A DNA stretch of 64,000 nt, from contig WLNJ01000004.1 of the NCBI GenBank assembly GCA_009699865.1, forward strand, positions 1-64,000. The letters are read 5' to 3'. The notes beneath the pieces are model-generated. The model saw only the letters and a program-made list of their open reading frames with translations. It did no database searches and had not been told where the DNA came from. The translations under genes and the position numbers were made by a program. Positions 44,519-53,405 of this stretch are shown one piece after another (positions within the stretch are counted from its first letter, which is position 1; each line of letters begins with the position of its first letter). Source of the DNA: Actinomycetota bacterium. Lineage in GTDB: Bacteria > Actinomycetota > Thermoleophilia > Solirubrobacterales > Solirubrobacteraceae.

Positions 44519-46078
44519 CTACTGACTCTTGTTGCGGCCGCGGCCGTAAAGGAAACCGAGCAGCTTGGCGAACATGTTGGTTGTCTTGGCGGAGTAGGGA
44601 TGCATGTACATGTCCTGCTTGCCAAAAGAGAACTTGGTTACGAGGATGGTCTGCGACTTGGTGTACTTGCGGATGCCCGGGGCGCCGTGGCGAACGCCAA
44701 CACCGGAGGTCTTCCAGCCGCCCATCGGGATCTCAAGTGCCGTGTAGTTGACCTGACAGTCATTCACACAGACCGCGCCTGCCTGAAGCTGCCTTGCGAC
44801 TGCCTCGGCCTTCTCCGTGTTGCCAGAGAACACTGATGCCTGGAGTCCATAGACCGAGTCATTGGCAAGACGGATCGCCTCGTCAACACTGTCGACCTTC
44901 ATGATCGGCAAGGTCGGACCGAAGGTCTCCTCGGTCATGCAGTCCATTGTGTGGTCAACATCAACGAGCACAGTTGGCTCAAAGAACCGGCCACCCTCTC
45001 GCTTGGCATGACCACCAGTAAGGACCTTTGCTCCCTTGGCAACAGCGTCGTTGACATGAGCCTCAACGATGTCGATCTGTGGCTGGAAGATCACAGCACC
45101 GAGGTCAATCGAACCCGGTCCAGTTGACTGTCCCTGGCGGAGAGTCTTGACCTTGTCAGTGACCTTCTGGACGAACTCGTCGTAGATCGGCGCCTCAACG
45201 TAGACACGCTCCACTGAGATGCAAACCTGTCCAGCATTGTTCATTGAGAAGTAGGAAGCAAAGTTCGCGGCCCGCTCGACATCAGCGTCGGCCATCACGA
45301 TCATTGGGTCCTTGCCACCCAGCTCGAGGCCGTAAGGGATCAGATTCTCGGCGGCCTTGACGGCGACCTTCCGGCCCGTACGGGTAGAGCCCGTGAACAT
45401 GATGAAGTCGACGTTGTCGATCAGCGCAGCGCCGGTCGTTCCGTCTCCGGTTGCGACCTGGAATACACCCTCGGGAATGCCACAGGCCTTCATGCCCTTG
45501 GCAACCACAAGCGAAGTGAGCGGTGTGATTTCGCTTGGCTTCAGGATGACGCTGTTACCGGCTGCCATGGCAGGGATGCAGTCGCCAAAGGAGTTGGTCA
45601 TTGGGAAGTTCCATGGACCAATCACGCCAACAACGCCAACTGGGGCGTGACGGACAATTAGCTTCCTGCCCTTAACCAGTGGGGATGAGGTCTTGACACG
45701 CTCATCAGCGAGGAACTCTGGGGCTTCCTTGGCCCAGTACTTGAATGCTCCGGCCGTGTAGCTGATCTCAGCGAGGAGAGCGTCTTCGTAAGTCTTACCA
45801 GTCTCGGAGATGATCGTCTCGATCAGCTCTTCCTTGTTGTCCATGATCCACTTCTGGCAGCGCGCGAAAACCTCGGCGCGGCCTGCAAAACCAAGGGCTT
45901 CCCAGCCAGGCTGAGCTGCTCGACCGCGGGCGGCCATTTCGGCAAGCTGGTCGGCTGTTGTGATGTCGATTGTGCCAACGATTTCGCCTGTGGCGGGGTT
46001 GTCAACGTTGATCGTGCTGGCAGACCCGTAGGTGCTGCTGCTTCCGTCGGCTGCGGGTGCTTCGTGAGTGCTGGACAT
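44519..46078 (-). CDS. Aldehyde dehydrogenase (succinate-semialdehyde-dehydrogenase-like)
   Basis: The product has 519 residues; GGGAGGGG lies just before the ATG. Full ALDH machinery is visible: the general base E252 in LELGGKDP, catalytic C286 in NNAGQVCIS, cofactor motif FTGSTRTG, and the substrate/cofactor PWNFP loop. Its N-terminus carries an extra about 20 polar residues and its C-terminus a hydrophobic/basic extension (MFAKLLGFLYGRGRNK) seen in a group of actinobacterial succinate-semialdehyde-dehydrogenase-like enzymes. That tail could touch the membrane. The exact aldehyde is not determined. The 127 bases upstream hold short AGTCC/GGACT inverted copies near 46180-46200. Confidence 0.9.
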   Translation of the reverse strand: MSSTHEAPAADGSSSTYGSASTINVDNPATGEIVGTIDITTADQLAEMAARGRAAQPGWEALGFAGRAEVFARCQKWIMDNKEELIETIISETGKTYEDALLAEISYTAGAFKYWAKEAPEFLADERVKTSSPLVKGRKLIVRHAPVGVVGVIGPWNFPMTNSFGDCIPAMAAGNSVILKPSEITPLTSLVVAKGMKACGIPEGVFQVATGDGTTGAALIDNVDFIMFTGSTRTGRKVAVKAAENLIPYGLELGGKDPMIVMADADVERAANFASYFSMNNAGQVCISVERVYVEAPIYDEFVQKVTDKVKTLRQGQSTGPGSIDLGAVIFQPQIDIVEAHVNDAVAKGAKVLTGGHAKREGGRFFEPTVLVDVDHTMDCMTEETFGPTLPIMKVDSVDEAIRLANDSVYGLQASVFSGNTEKAEAVARQLQAGAVCVNDCQVNYTALEIPMGGWKTSGVGVRHGAPGIRKYTKSQTILVTKFSFGKQDMYMHPYSAKTTNMFAKLLGFLYGRGRNKSQ

Positions 46079-46205
46079 TGGTTCGCCCCTCCCTTGTTGG
46101 GTGAATCTTGTTGGACGCAGCCAGAGGGCAACGCCACCTGCGACTAAAGCTACCGCAGCGGTGTTGCCTTGAACAGTCCGACTAGGTCTGGACTAGAAGT
46201 CCGGG

Positions 46206-46664
46206 TCAGTCGGCGAGGGTGATGCTGATGATGCCCTGCGGCTCAATTGGAGCATCGCGACCGTCGGTCTCGACAGCTTCGATTGAGTCCATTACGTCCA
46301 AGCCGCTTGTTACTTCACCGAAGACGGTGTGCTTTCCGTCCAACCAAGGTGTTTCTGCGGCTGTGACAAGGAAAAACTGTGAACCGTTGGTGTTCGGGCC
46401 AGCATTTGCCATTGCGAATGCGCCGCGAACGACCTTGTGGTCATTGAACTCATCCTCAAAGGTGTAGCCGGGGCCACCGGTGCCATTGCCGTCTGGGCAG
46501 CCGCCTTGGATCATGAAGTCCTTGATGACTCGGTGGAAGTTGAGGCCGTCGTAGAAACCTTCGGCCGCAAGCTTGCGGAAGTTTTCAACTGTCTTTGGTG
46601 CGTCCTCGTCGAAGAACTCGATTTCGATTACGCCCTGTGTGGTGTTCATGGTTGCTTTTGACAT
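46206..46664 (-). CDS. Cyclophilin-type peptidyl-prolyl cis-trans isomerase
   Basis: The product has 152 residues with no signal peptide, so it should be cytoplasmic. Cyclophilin signatures are [25 protein letters not shown], the [16 protein letters not shown] active-site stretch, and [11 protein letters not shown]. The length is that of the minimal bacterial PpiB-like form. It catalyses proline isomerisation in folding proteins. It starts 10 bases after the DEAD-helicase stop on the same strand. Confidence 0.95.
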   Translation of the reverse strand: MSKATMNTTQGVIEIEFFDEDAPKTVENFRKLAAEGFYDGLNFHRVIKDFMIQGGCPDGNGTGGPGYTFEDEFNDHKVVRGAFAMANAGPNTNGSQFFLVTAAETPWLDGKHTVFGEVTSGLDVMDSIEAVETDGRDAPIEPQGIISITLAD

Positions 46665-46674
46665 GAATGGCAGT

Positions 46675-48111
46675 CTAGCCGGCTGAGCGTTCGAGCTTCA
46701 GTTCGCCGTTGCCGACCTTGGCACCAGAGGCTTCGCGGCAGACGCGCTCAGCTTCACTGGCGGGGACTTCGAGCATGCTGAAACGCTCCAGAACCGTGAC
46801 GTTCTTGATCTGCTCGCCTTCAAGCCCAAGCTTCGTCAGGGCGCTGATTAGGTCGCGGACTTCAACATTGTCCGCCCGGCCGACGGAGGCGATCAGCTTG
46901 ACGCTGGGCTCCTCTGGCTTTGGCGGCGTACCGTTTTCCGGCTCGCGCTTTGGCTTCTCGTGACGCTTGGGTGGGGCGGTTGTTGTCTGCGGCTTCGTCT
47001 TGGCACCAGCCTCCCAAGGGGTCATCTTGGTTGAGGTGTGCTTCTCGATGGCAGCGAGGTCTGAGGCTTGCTTTGGCTCGTAGAAGGTCACGGCGCGACC
47101 TGATCGCCCAACGCGGCCAGTTCGGCCGATGCGGTGAACGTAAGTGTCAGGGGAGTTGGGAACATCAAAGTTGATGACATGCGTGACGGTGCTGACGTCA
47201 AGTCCGCGGGCAGCAACATCAGTGGCAACAAGGACTGGCACACGGCCACCCTTGAAAGCGAGCATCACTCCATCGCGGGATCCCTGGCTCATATCCCCGT
47301 GCAATGCGCGGACATTCATGCCCTCGTCCTTGAGCTTCTTGAAGAGGCGATCGCAACCGATTTTGGTGCGGACAAAGACAATTGCCTGATCTGGCCGTTC
47401 CGCCTTCAGGACCTTGGCAAGGGCATCCGGCTTTTCCTTCTGGGGAACTTCAAGGCAGAACTGCTCGACGGTGTCCACGGTCAGGGTGTCTGACTTGACC
47501 TTCACATGGACTGGGTCATATAGGTACTTCTCTGACAAGCGCTGGATCTCGGCGGGCATCGTTGCTGAGAACAGTGCGGTCTGGCGGCTACCAGGGGTAA
47601 GGCTCAAGATCTTCTCAACGTCTTCAAGGAATCCAAGGTCAAGCATTTCGTCGGCCTCGTCCAAGACAACAAAGCGGCAGGAGTGCAGAACAAGGGAGTG
47701 GCGGGAGATCAGGTCCTTGACGCGCCCAACTGTGCCGACGACAACCTGTCCGCCAGCGCGAAGCTGTGCTTGCTGAGTCTTAATTGGCGCGCCGCCGAAT
47801 ACGGCAACGACATCAATGCCCTTCTTGGATCCGTAGGAGCGGATGGCCTGAGTGACCTGAATGCAGAGTTCGCGGGTCGGAGTGAGCACCAGTGCTTGGA
47901 CGTCGCGGTCGCTTGGATCCACATACTGAAGGAGGGGGAGACCGAAGGCTGCGGTCTTGCCTGAACCGGTCTGGGCTTGGCCGATCATGTCGGAGCCGCC
48001 GAGGAGTGTGGGGATCGCCTGCTCCTGAATTGGAGATGGCGTCTCGTAGCCGACCTCGGTCAGCGCCTCAAGAATGTCAGGCGCAAGGCCAAGGTCTGCA
48101 AATGTCGTCAC
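46675..48111 (-). CDS. DEAD-box RNA helicase
   Basis: The product has 478 residues from the GTG at 48111. The frame is open to 48381, but that leader is Arg-rich, overlaps the quinone-oxidoreductase gene and does not look like protein. In order: Q-motif ([10 protein letters not shown]...[12 protein letters not shown]), Walker [31 protein letters not shown] in [13 protein letters not shown] in LFSATMP, and the second RecA domain with [11 protein letters not shown] and [13 protein letters not shown]. The C-terminal 100 residues include a Pro/Lys/Glu-rich linker and a DbpA-like RNA-binding domain ([22 protein letters not shown]). Such helicases act in ribosome assembly or mRNA turnover, often in the cold. 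Confidence 0.94.
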   Translation of the reverse strand: MTTFADLGLAPDILEALTEVGYETPSPIQEQAIPTLLGGSDMIGQAQTGSGKTAAFGLPLLQYVDPSDRDVQALVLTPTRELCIQVTQAIRSYGSKKGIDVVAVFGGAPIKTQQAQLRAGGQVVVGTVGRVKDLISRHSLVLHSCRFVVLDEADEMLDLGFLEDVEKILSLTPGSRQTALFSATMPAEIQRLSEKYLYDPVHVKVKSDTLTVDTVEQFCLEVPQKEKPDALAKVLKAERPDQAIVFVRTKIGCDRLFKKLKDEGMNVRALHGDMSQGSRDGVMLAFKGGRVPVLVATDVAARGLDVSTVTHVINFDVPNSPDTYVHRIGRTGRVGRSGRAVTFYEPKQASDLAAIEKHTSTKMTPWEAGAKTKPQTTTAPPKRHEKPKREPENGTPPKPEEPSVKLIASVGRADNVEVRDLISALTKLGLEGEQIKNVTVLERFSMLEVPASEAERVCREASGAKVGNGELKLERSAG

Positions 48112-48133
48112 TTCGAAGGAGCATAGGGGGGAA

Positions 48134-48158
48134 CCGCCGCCAAGGCTTTGGCGGGCGG
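48134..48158 (-). terminator. Hairpin between quinone oxidoreductase and helicase genes
   Basis: On the plus strand CCGCCGCCAA (48134-48143) pairs with TTGGCGGGCGG (48148-48158) with one bulged base and loop GGCT. It lies in the 59-base gap between two minus-strand genes, after the oxidoreductase stop. Read on the minus strand, the hairpin is followed by TTCCCCCC, not a T-run, so it may be a partial terminator or an element in the helicase leader. Confidence 0.45.
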
Positions 48159-48170
48159 ACCTTCCCCGTC

Positions 48171-49124
48171 TTACTTGGTCGGGTCGATGAAGACTTTGCC
48201 CGTGGTGCGCCGCTCCTGAAGGGCGGTCTGTGCCTCTGCGGCTTGGTCTAGTGGGTAGACCTCGCCGACGACTGCCTTGAGCTCGCCACGACCGGCGCGG
48301 GCAAACAGGTCGCCGAGCGCCTCGCCGATCATCTCGGGCTTGGTCAGGCAGTGCATCAGCCAGAAGCCGGCAACAGTCCATGACTTCTGCATCAGCCTGC
48401 CATTGCTTACCTCGTTGGGCTCACGTGAGGCGAGTCCGTAGGCGCAGATTCGGCCGAAGGGAGCTAGAGCGTTGAGGCTTTCCTCAAAGACCTGACCGCC
48501 AGCCATTTCAAAAACAACATCAACCTTCTTGCCGTTGTTGGCTTCGATGATCCGGTCGCGCATGCCTTCAGGCTCGGAGGAGATCGCAGCGTCAGCGCCA
48601 AGTTCAAGACAGAGTGCGCGCTTCTCCTCGGTCGAGGCGACGGCGATCACACGGCCCGCACCGAGTGCGTGCCCGAGTTGACAGGCAAGGGTTCCAACGC
48701 CACCCGCACCGGCCTGGATCACCACTGACTCCCCTTCGGCAACGCGGCCGATCGTCTTGTAGAGGTGCCAGGCAGTCATGCCCTGGACCATCATCGCGAC
48801 GGCTGTTTCGTCACTGACCCCTTCGGGGATCGGCACAGCCATCATCGCTGGGACCTTGACGTACTCGGCATAGCCACCGGTTCCGCACATCGATACAACC
48901 CGCTCACCCGTGTCCTCACGAACGCCGGCAACTTCAACGCCCGGGATCATCGGTAGTTCCGATGGCGCGAGGTAGTCGTTCTGGCGCTGATGCGTGTCAG
49001 CAAAGTTCAAGCCTGCGCGCGTGACACGGATCAGTACCTCGCCTTCGCCAGCTTCAGGGATGGGCAGCTCGACGACCTTGAGTACTTCGGGTCCGCCGAA
49101 TTCAGTGATTTGGATGGCTCTCAT
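48171..49124 (-). CDS. NADPH:quinone oxidoreductase (zinc-independent MDR, zeta-crystallin type)
   Basis: The product has 317 residues from the ATG at 49124 (MRAIQITEFGGPEVLKV); the frame extends to 49568 but antisense to the kinase gene. Features are the N-terminal GroES-like part with TRAGLNFADTHQRQ, the absence of zinc-ligand cysteines, and the Rossmann motif AGAGGVGTLACQLG with GADAAISSEP. The quinone-oxidoreductase ending QAAEAQTALQERRTTGKVFI is present. It reduces quinones or alpha,beta-unsaturated carbonyls with NADPH. It is divergent from the PfkB kinase, with 73 bases between the starts that include GGGTACCC. Confidence 0.92.
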   Translation of the reverse strand: MRAIQITEFGGPEVLKVVELPIPEAGEGEVLIRVTRAGLNFADTHQRQNDYLAPSELPMIPGVEVAGVREDTGERVVSMCGTGGYAEYVKVPAMMAVPIPEGVSDETAVAMMVQGMTAWHLYKTIGRVAEGESVVIQAGAGGVGTLACQLGHALGAGRVIAVASTEEKRALCLELGADAAISSEPEGMRDRIIEANNGKKVDVVFEMAGGQVFEESLNALAPFGRICAYGLASREPNEVSNGRLMQKSWTVAGFWLMHCLTKPEMIGEALGDLFARAGRGELKAVVGEVYPLDQAAEAQTALQERRTTGKVFIDPTK

Positions 49125-49197
49125 GTTGGGGAGGGTACCCATGGTGCGCGCGTTGCGGCACTCCGCGAACGCACCGCCACAGGTAGCCTCTGGGTCC

Positions 49198-50133
49198 ATG
49201 GCCCTTACCGTCGTTGGATCAATCGCATATGACAGCGTCCGAACTCCGTTCGGGCACCGCGAGCGCATGCTCGGTGGGGCAGCCACCCACTTCGCTCTTG
49301 CCGCCTCATTCTTTGACGAGGTTCGTGCAGTTGGCCCTGTCGGTGACGACTTCACCGACGCAGACCTCGCGATCCTCGCAACCCGCGGAACGAGCACCGA
49401 CGATGTCGAGCGCGTCGCTGGCGGCGAGACATTCTTCTGGGCTGGTGAATACGGCTGGGACCTCAACTCCCGCGACACACTTGAGACGCGTCTTGGCGTG
49501 TTCGAGACTTTCGAGCCCAAGCTCAGCGACGCCTCACGCGACGCTGACACCGTCTTCCTCGCCAACATCCAGCCTGATATTCAGCAGGCAGTGCGCGACC
49601 AGTGCACCAACGCCCGCTTCGTGGCGATGGACTCAATGGACCTTTGGATTGACATCGCCAAGGAATCACTTGAGAAGGTCATCTCCTCAGTTGACTGCGT
49701 GATTCTCAACGATGCAGAGCTGCGTCAGCTGACCCGCAAGCCAAACCTTGTTGCCGCAGCGCGCGAGGTGCTCTCATGGGGCCCCAAGGCAGTCGTCGGC
49801 AAGCAAGGCGAGTACGGAGCCGCGCTGTTCACGAAGGACGGATTCTTCTCCCTTCCGGCCTACCCACTTGAGAACGTGATTGACCCAACCGGAGCAGGGG
49901 ACACTTTCGCCGGCGGCTTTGTTGGCTATGTCGCAGCCCACACTGACCAGGAGATCAACCACGACCTTCTCGTTCGCGCCATGGCATACGGAACTGCTCT
50001 CGCATCCTTCAACGTTGAAGAGTTCGGCACTGAGCGCGTTGCGCGCCTTGCCCCACGTGAAGTGCTCGTGCGGGTTGCTGAACTGGAGCGGATCACCCGC
50101 TTCACAGACGTCCCGCTTGAACTCCGCGGCTGA
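49198..50133 (+). CDS. PfkB-family sugar kinase
   Basis: The product has 311 residues from the ATG at 49198 (MALTVVGSIAYDSVRTPFG). The frame extends upstream over the oxidoreductase start and is not used. Ribokinase-fold marks are GGAATHFALAASFF, AVGPVGDDF, the ATP-site ILNDAELRQL, KQGEYGAALF and the catalytic DPTGAGDTFAGGFVGY (the Asp in GAGD). The ASFNVEEFGTER tail is typical of a PfkB subgroup found in actinobacteria and other phyla whose substrate is not well known; adenosine/nucleoside or sugar kinases are the candidates. Confidence 0.9.
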   Translation: MALTVVGSIAYDSVRTPFGHRERMLGGAATHFALAASFFDEVRAVGPVGDDFTDADLAILATRGTSTDDVERVAGGETFFWAGEYGWDLNSRDTLETRLGVFETFEPKLSDASRDADTVFLANIQPDIQQAVRDQCTNARFVAMDSMDLWIDIAKESLEKVISSVDCVILNDAELRQLTRKPNLVAAAREVLSWGPKAVVGKQGEYGAALFTKDGFFSLPAYPLENVIDPTGAGDTFAGGFVGYVAAHTDQEINHDLLVRAMAYGTALASFNVEEFGTERVARLAPREVLVRVAELERITRFTDVPLELRG

Positions 50134-50181
50134 GTCACCCGCGAGTCTCCTCAACCGGGCGCACAGGCAACCACTATTCGC

Positions 50182-50463
50182 GTGACGAAAGTCACCCTGA
50201 CCTCTAAGATAAACGGCTCAATGACCGCGACAATGTTCTTCATGATGGTGGTTCTCAAGATTCCGATTCTGATGCTGCTCGGCATCGTCAGGTGGGCAAT
50301 CAAGGCCGTCCCGGAGGATGAACACTCCGATAACGGCGGTGGAAGTAAGAGTCCTGACCTACCACGGCGCCCCCGCGGCCGCGGTCCGCACGGGGAACCG
50401 CAGCCACCCGCTCCAGCCCGGGTTCGCTCAGGTCCACCACGCCAAACCGTTTCGGTCGACTGA
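50182..50463 (+). CDS. Small single-TM protein with basic Pro/Arg-rich tail
   Basis: The product has 93 residues from the GTG at 50182, or 80 from the ATG at 50221. One strong hydrophobic segment (MTATMFFMMVVLKIPILMLLGIVRWAI) is followed by a short acidic stretch (PEDEHSDN). The tail of about 45 residues is full of Pro, Arg and Gly (DLPRRPRGRGPHGEPQPPAP). The tail should be cytoplasmic, judging from the positive charges. No family is known to me. It stands alone between pfkB and dcd. The 42 bases downstream hold no signal. Confidence 0.5.
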   Translation: MTKVTLTSKINGSMTATMFFMMVVLKIPILMLLGIVRWAIKAVPEDEHSDNGGGSKSPDLPRRPRGRGPHGEPQPPAPARVRSGPPRQTVSVD

Positions 50464-50505
50464 CCGGGCGGCGTAACCGACCCTTTCCCTGTCAGACTGC
50501 CCCTT

Positions 50506-51081
50506 GTGAGTCAACCAGTTTCAGTTCTTTCGGATGGAACGATCCGCCGCCTAGTAGAAGAGGGCCGGATCAAGATTGACCCGTGGGATCCAGCCAAGAT
50601 CCAGCCGGCGTCAGTTGACCTGCGACTTGGAGACTCATTCAGAGTCTTCAACAACCACCAGGTAACAGCGATTGACTTGCGCGAGCCGCCCGAGAACCTG
50701 ACCGAAGAGGTCATCGTTCCCGAAGGAGAAGCCTTCGTTATCCACCCCGGTGAGTTCTGTCTTGCGCGAACGCTCGAATGGGTGGAGATCCCTGATGACA
50801 TCGTGGCGCGGATCGAAGGCAAGAGTTCCCTCGGCCGCCTTGGGTTGATCGTCCACGCTACGGCCGGCTTCTGCGATCCCGGCTGGAAGGGCACACTCAC
50901 CCTTGAGCTCAACAACCTCACCCGCATCCCAATCAAGCTTTGGCCCGGTCTGCTGATCGCCCAACTCTCATTCATGACCTTGGACGCTGCAGCCGAGGCG
51001 CCATATGGCTCCGAAGGGCTTGGCAGCCACTACCAAGGGCAGCGCGAGGCCACCGAGAGCCGTTACCAGGGCGCTCCGTGA
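50506..51081 (+). CDS. dcd: dCTP deaminase
   Basis: The product has 191 residues from the GTG at 50506. Core motifs are KIQPASVDLRLG, GEFCLARTLEWVEIPDD, EGKSSLGRLGL, TAGFCDPGWKGTLTLELNN (catalytic Glu in TLEL) and the C-terminal GSEGLGSHYQGQ that closes the nucleotide site. It deaminates dCTP to dUTP, the main source of dTTP precursors. The length is like the actinobacterial enzymes, some of which also hydrolyse dUTP to dUMP; which form this is cannot be read directly. Its stop overlaps the citrate synthase start (GTGA). Confidence 0.95.
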   Translation: MSQPVSVLSDGTIRRLVEEGRIKIDPWDPAKIQPASVDLRLGDSFRVFNNHQVTAIDLREPPENLTEEVIVPEGEAFVIHPGEFCLARTLEWVEIPDDIVARIEGKSSLGRLGLIVHATAGFCDPGWKGTLTLELNNLTRIPIKLWPGLLIAQLSFMTLDAAAEAPYGSEGLGSHYQGQREATESRYQGAP

Positions 51082-52373
51082 GCGAAGGCTCCGGTCCGCA
51101 CCTCTCCGTCACAGACAGTCGCTCTGGCGAAACTGCCGAACTTGCAATCACGGATGGCACAATCCGTGCGACTGACCTGCTTGGCCTGAAGGACCCTGAG
51201 TCCGGTAGCGGGCTGAGGTCATACGACCCGGCCTTTATGAACACTGCTGCTTGCCGTTCTGCCGTCACATACCTCGACGGTGAGGCCGGAGTGCTCCAGT
51301 ACCGCGGCTATCCGATCGAGCAACTAGCGGAGCACTCGACCTACCTTGAGGTTGCCTACCTTCTGATCCACGGTGAACTTCCCACCCCGGACCAGCTTTC
51401 CAACTGGACTCACGAGGTAACCACGCATACCTTCGTGCACGAGAACCTCAAGAGCTTCATTCAGGGCTTCCGTTACGACGCGCACCCAATGGGGATGCTC
51501 CTCGCCTCGGTTGGTGCCCTCTCAACGTTCTATCCCGATGCGATCGAAATTCACGATCAGGAGATCCGGCGCAGTCATGTGGTCAGGCTGATCTCAAAGA
51601 TGCCGACGCTCGCAGCGTTTGCGTATCGCCACAACCGCGGAATGCCATACGTCTACCCCGACAACGACCTTTCCTACCCGGGCAACTTCCTCTCGATGGT
51701 CTACAAGATTGCCGAGCTCAAGTACCAGCCTGACCCGCGCTTGGAGCGTGCTCTGGATGTTCTGTTCATCCTCCACGCCGACCACGAGCAGAACTGCTCC
51801 ACAAGCGCCGTTCGGGCAGTCGGGTCATCACAGGTTGATCCATATTCGGCGGTGGCAGCGGGCGTAGCAGCGCTATACGGCCCATTGCACGGAGGAGCCA
51901 ACGAGGCTGTTCTCAGAATGCTCCGCAGGATCGGGTCCAAAGACCGCGTCGCCGACTTCATCGATGGGGTCAAGGCTGGCAACGAGCGCCTGATGGGCTT
52001 TGGTCACCGTGTCTACAAGAACTACGACCCCCGCGCAAAGATCATCAAGAAGGCCTGCGATGACGTCTTTGAGGTCACCGGAGTGAGCCCGCTGCTGGAG
52101 ATTGCTGTTGAGCTTGAGAAGATCGCCCTTGAGGACGACTACTTCATCAGCCGCAAGCTTTACCCCAATGTTGACTTCTATTCCGGGCTGATTTACGAGT
52201 CGCTTGGGATGCCGGCTGAGATGTTCCCCGTGATGTTTGCGATCCCTCGCACCAGTGGGTGGATCGCACAGTGGCTTGAGATGGTCGATGACCCTGAGCA
52301 GAAGATCGCCCGTCCACGGCAGATCTACACGGGCCAGCGCGACCTCAACTACGCACCCATCGACGCCCGCTGA
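51078..52373 (+). CDS. gltA: Citrate synthase
   Basis: The product has 431 residues from the GTG at 51078, which overlaps the dcd stop by 4 bases; the frame opens at 50940 inside dcd. This is the longer, hexameric-type bacterial citrate synthase: an N-terminal beta region (DGTIRATDLLGL), GEAGVLQYRGYPIEQLAEHS, and the catalytic histidines in LHADHEQNCSTS, GPLHGGANE and MGFGHRVYKNYDPR. The C-terminal catalytic Asp lies in NVDFYSGLIYESLG. It condenses oxaloacetate with acetyl-CoA. With acnA elsewhere in the window, two TCA-cycle steps are covered. Confidence 0.96.
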   Translation: MSEGSGPHLSVTDSRSGETAELAITDGTIRATDLLGLKDPESGSGLRSYDPAFMNTAACRSAVTYLDGEAGVLQYRGYPIEQLAEHSTYLEVAYLLIHGELPTPDQLSNWTHEVTTHTFVHENLKSFIQGFRYDAHPMGMLLASVGALSTFYPDAIEIHDQEIRRSHVVRLISKMPTLAAFAYRHNRGMPYVYPDNDLSYPGNFLSMVYKIAELKYQPDPRLERALDVLFILHADHEQNCSTSAVRAVGSSQVDPYSAVAAGVAALYGPLHGGANEAVLRMLRRIGSKDRVADFIDGVKAGNERLMGFGHRVYKNYDPRAKIIKKACDDVFEVTGVSPLLEIAVELEKIALEDDYFISRKLYPNVDFYSGLIYESLGMPAEMFPVMFAIPRTSGWIAQWLEMVDDPEQKIARPRQIYTGQRDLNYAPIDAR

Positions 52374-52382
52374 GCGGCGGCC

Positions 52383-52739
52383 ATGGCTGAACGCTGGCGG
52401 TTGGTGGTGCGCGACGGTGCCAAAGTGCGCCGTTCACAGTGGGACTCGCTCAAACGGGCTCTTGAACAGCTTCAGGCGGAGACTGCTGCTGCGGCGACTA
52501 GGACGCCGAGCGCGGCTGTTGATCTGAAGATCAGAGAGTTCCAGCCAGAAGACCTCGTCGCCATGCGGGTCCAGCTGAAAGGCCCGCAGAGGTTTGTGCC
52601 CAAGGTGCGCTGCGGCATGGATGTGCGGGGTGACGGCAGCCTGCTTCCATGGATCGGGGGCGCAGGGCGTAAGCAGGTTGAGTGCAAGGGCAAGGAAACC
52701 GCCTGGCAGGCCCTACGCCGCGAACTGGGAGTTCGCTAG
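52383..52739 (+). CDS. Hypothetical small basic protein
   Basis: The product has 118 residues and starts 9 bases after gltA. The N-terminus is a basic helical stretch (ERWRLVVRDGAKVRRSQWDSLKRALEQLQAE). The middle contains MRVQLKGPQRFVPKVRCGMDVRGDGS, and the end is GKETAWQALRRELGVR. No domain is recognised. Probably co-transcribed with gltA. The stop overlaps the stop of the convergent YgjP-like gene by 4 bases. Confidence 0.6.
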   Translation: MAERWRLVVRDGAKVRRSQWDSLKRALEQLQAETAAAATRTPSAAVDLKIREFQPEDLVAMRVQLKGPQRFVPKVRCGMDVRGDGSLLPWIGGAGRKQVECKGKETAWQALRRELGVR

Positions 52740-53398
52740 AGAACCAGCTCAGCAGCGTGGCTGGTCAGCCACGCGCGATGCTCACGGTGGCCCGGGCACC
52801 GTTGGTCCATCAGAGCCCAGAACCGAGCGGAGTGGTTTGGCTCGTCAAGGTGGCAGACCTCATGCCAGACGACTGCTTCGAGGACCTCGGCCGGCGCCAA
52901 CATCAGCCGCCACGAGAAGCTCATCCGTCCGCCCGGCGCACATGATGCCCAGCGCGTCTTCATGTCTCCAATTCGCAGCGATGTCCAGCTCTGCCCGCAA
53001 GCTTCGGTGATCCGGTCGAGGCGTTCGGTGAACTCCAAACGCGCGGCTCGCCGGTAGAGCGATTCAAGTGCTGCGGTGCTGTCGCCTTCGGGTACGAGTA
53101 TCCGGGCACTGTCACGGCGAGCGATGCTGCGGCCCTTCTCCGTGATCACGGGGATCAACTCGCCAAGCCATGGGACTCGCCCGCCCCGACCGCGGACAAT
53201 CTCCGTGGCGGCTTCCTGCTCTGAGAGCCGGTCGCGGATCCATGGGCCCAAACGTGCCACTGCAGTCTCAGCTGTGCGATCACTGGCCCCCTGGGGCAGG
53301 ATCACGGTTACGCCGTTGCGGTCAACTGTCACACGGACACGCTTTGCTCTCGCTGAGCGCCTGATCCCGTAGATCAGGTCGGAACTGGGACTGCTCAC
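52736..53398 (-). CDS. YgjP-like (DUF45) metallopeptidase-fold protein
   Basis: The product has 220 residues. A zinc-metalloprotease motif is visible in VVWHEVCHLDEPNHSARFWALMD, that is HExxH plus a third His, the exact pattern of the YgjP/UTP-pyrophosphatase family. The preceding MKTRWASCAPGGRMSFSWRLMLAP is also family-specific. The N-terminal half has basic beta strands (IRRSARAKRVRVTVDRNGVTV). The E. coli relative is poorly characterised, and both peptidase and nucleotide-hydrolase roles have been suggested. There is no signal peptide, so it should be cytoplasmic. Confidence 0.9.
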   Translation of the reverse strand: MSSPSSDLIYGIRRSARAKRVRVTVDRNGVTVILPQGASDRTAETAVARLGPWIRDRLSEQEAATEIVRGRGGRVPWLGELIPVITEKGRSIARRDSARILVPEGDSTAALESLYRRAARLEFTERLDRITEACGQSWTSLRIGDMKTRWASCAPGGRMSFSWRLMLAPAEVLEAVVWHEVCHLDEPNHSARFWALMDQRCPGHREHRAWLTSHAAELVL

Positions 53399-53405
53399 CG
53401 TCGGG

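Noticed and set aside
48112-48381. 90-residue N-terminal extension of the DEAD helicase
   Set aside because: It overlaps the quinone oxidoreductase, is Arg-rich and lacks helicase sequence; the Q-motif begins right after the GTG at 48111.
49125-49568. 148-residue extension of the quinone oxidoreductase
   Set aside because: It is antisense to the PfkB kinase, and MRAIQITEFGG is the canonical start of the family.
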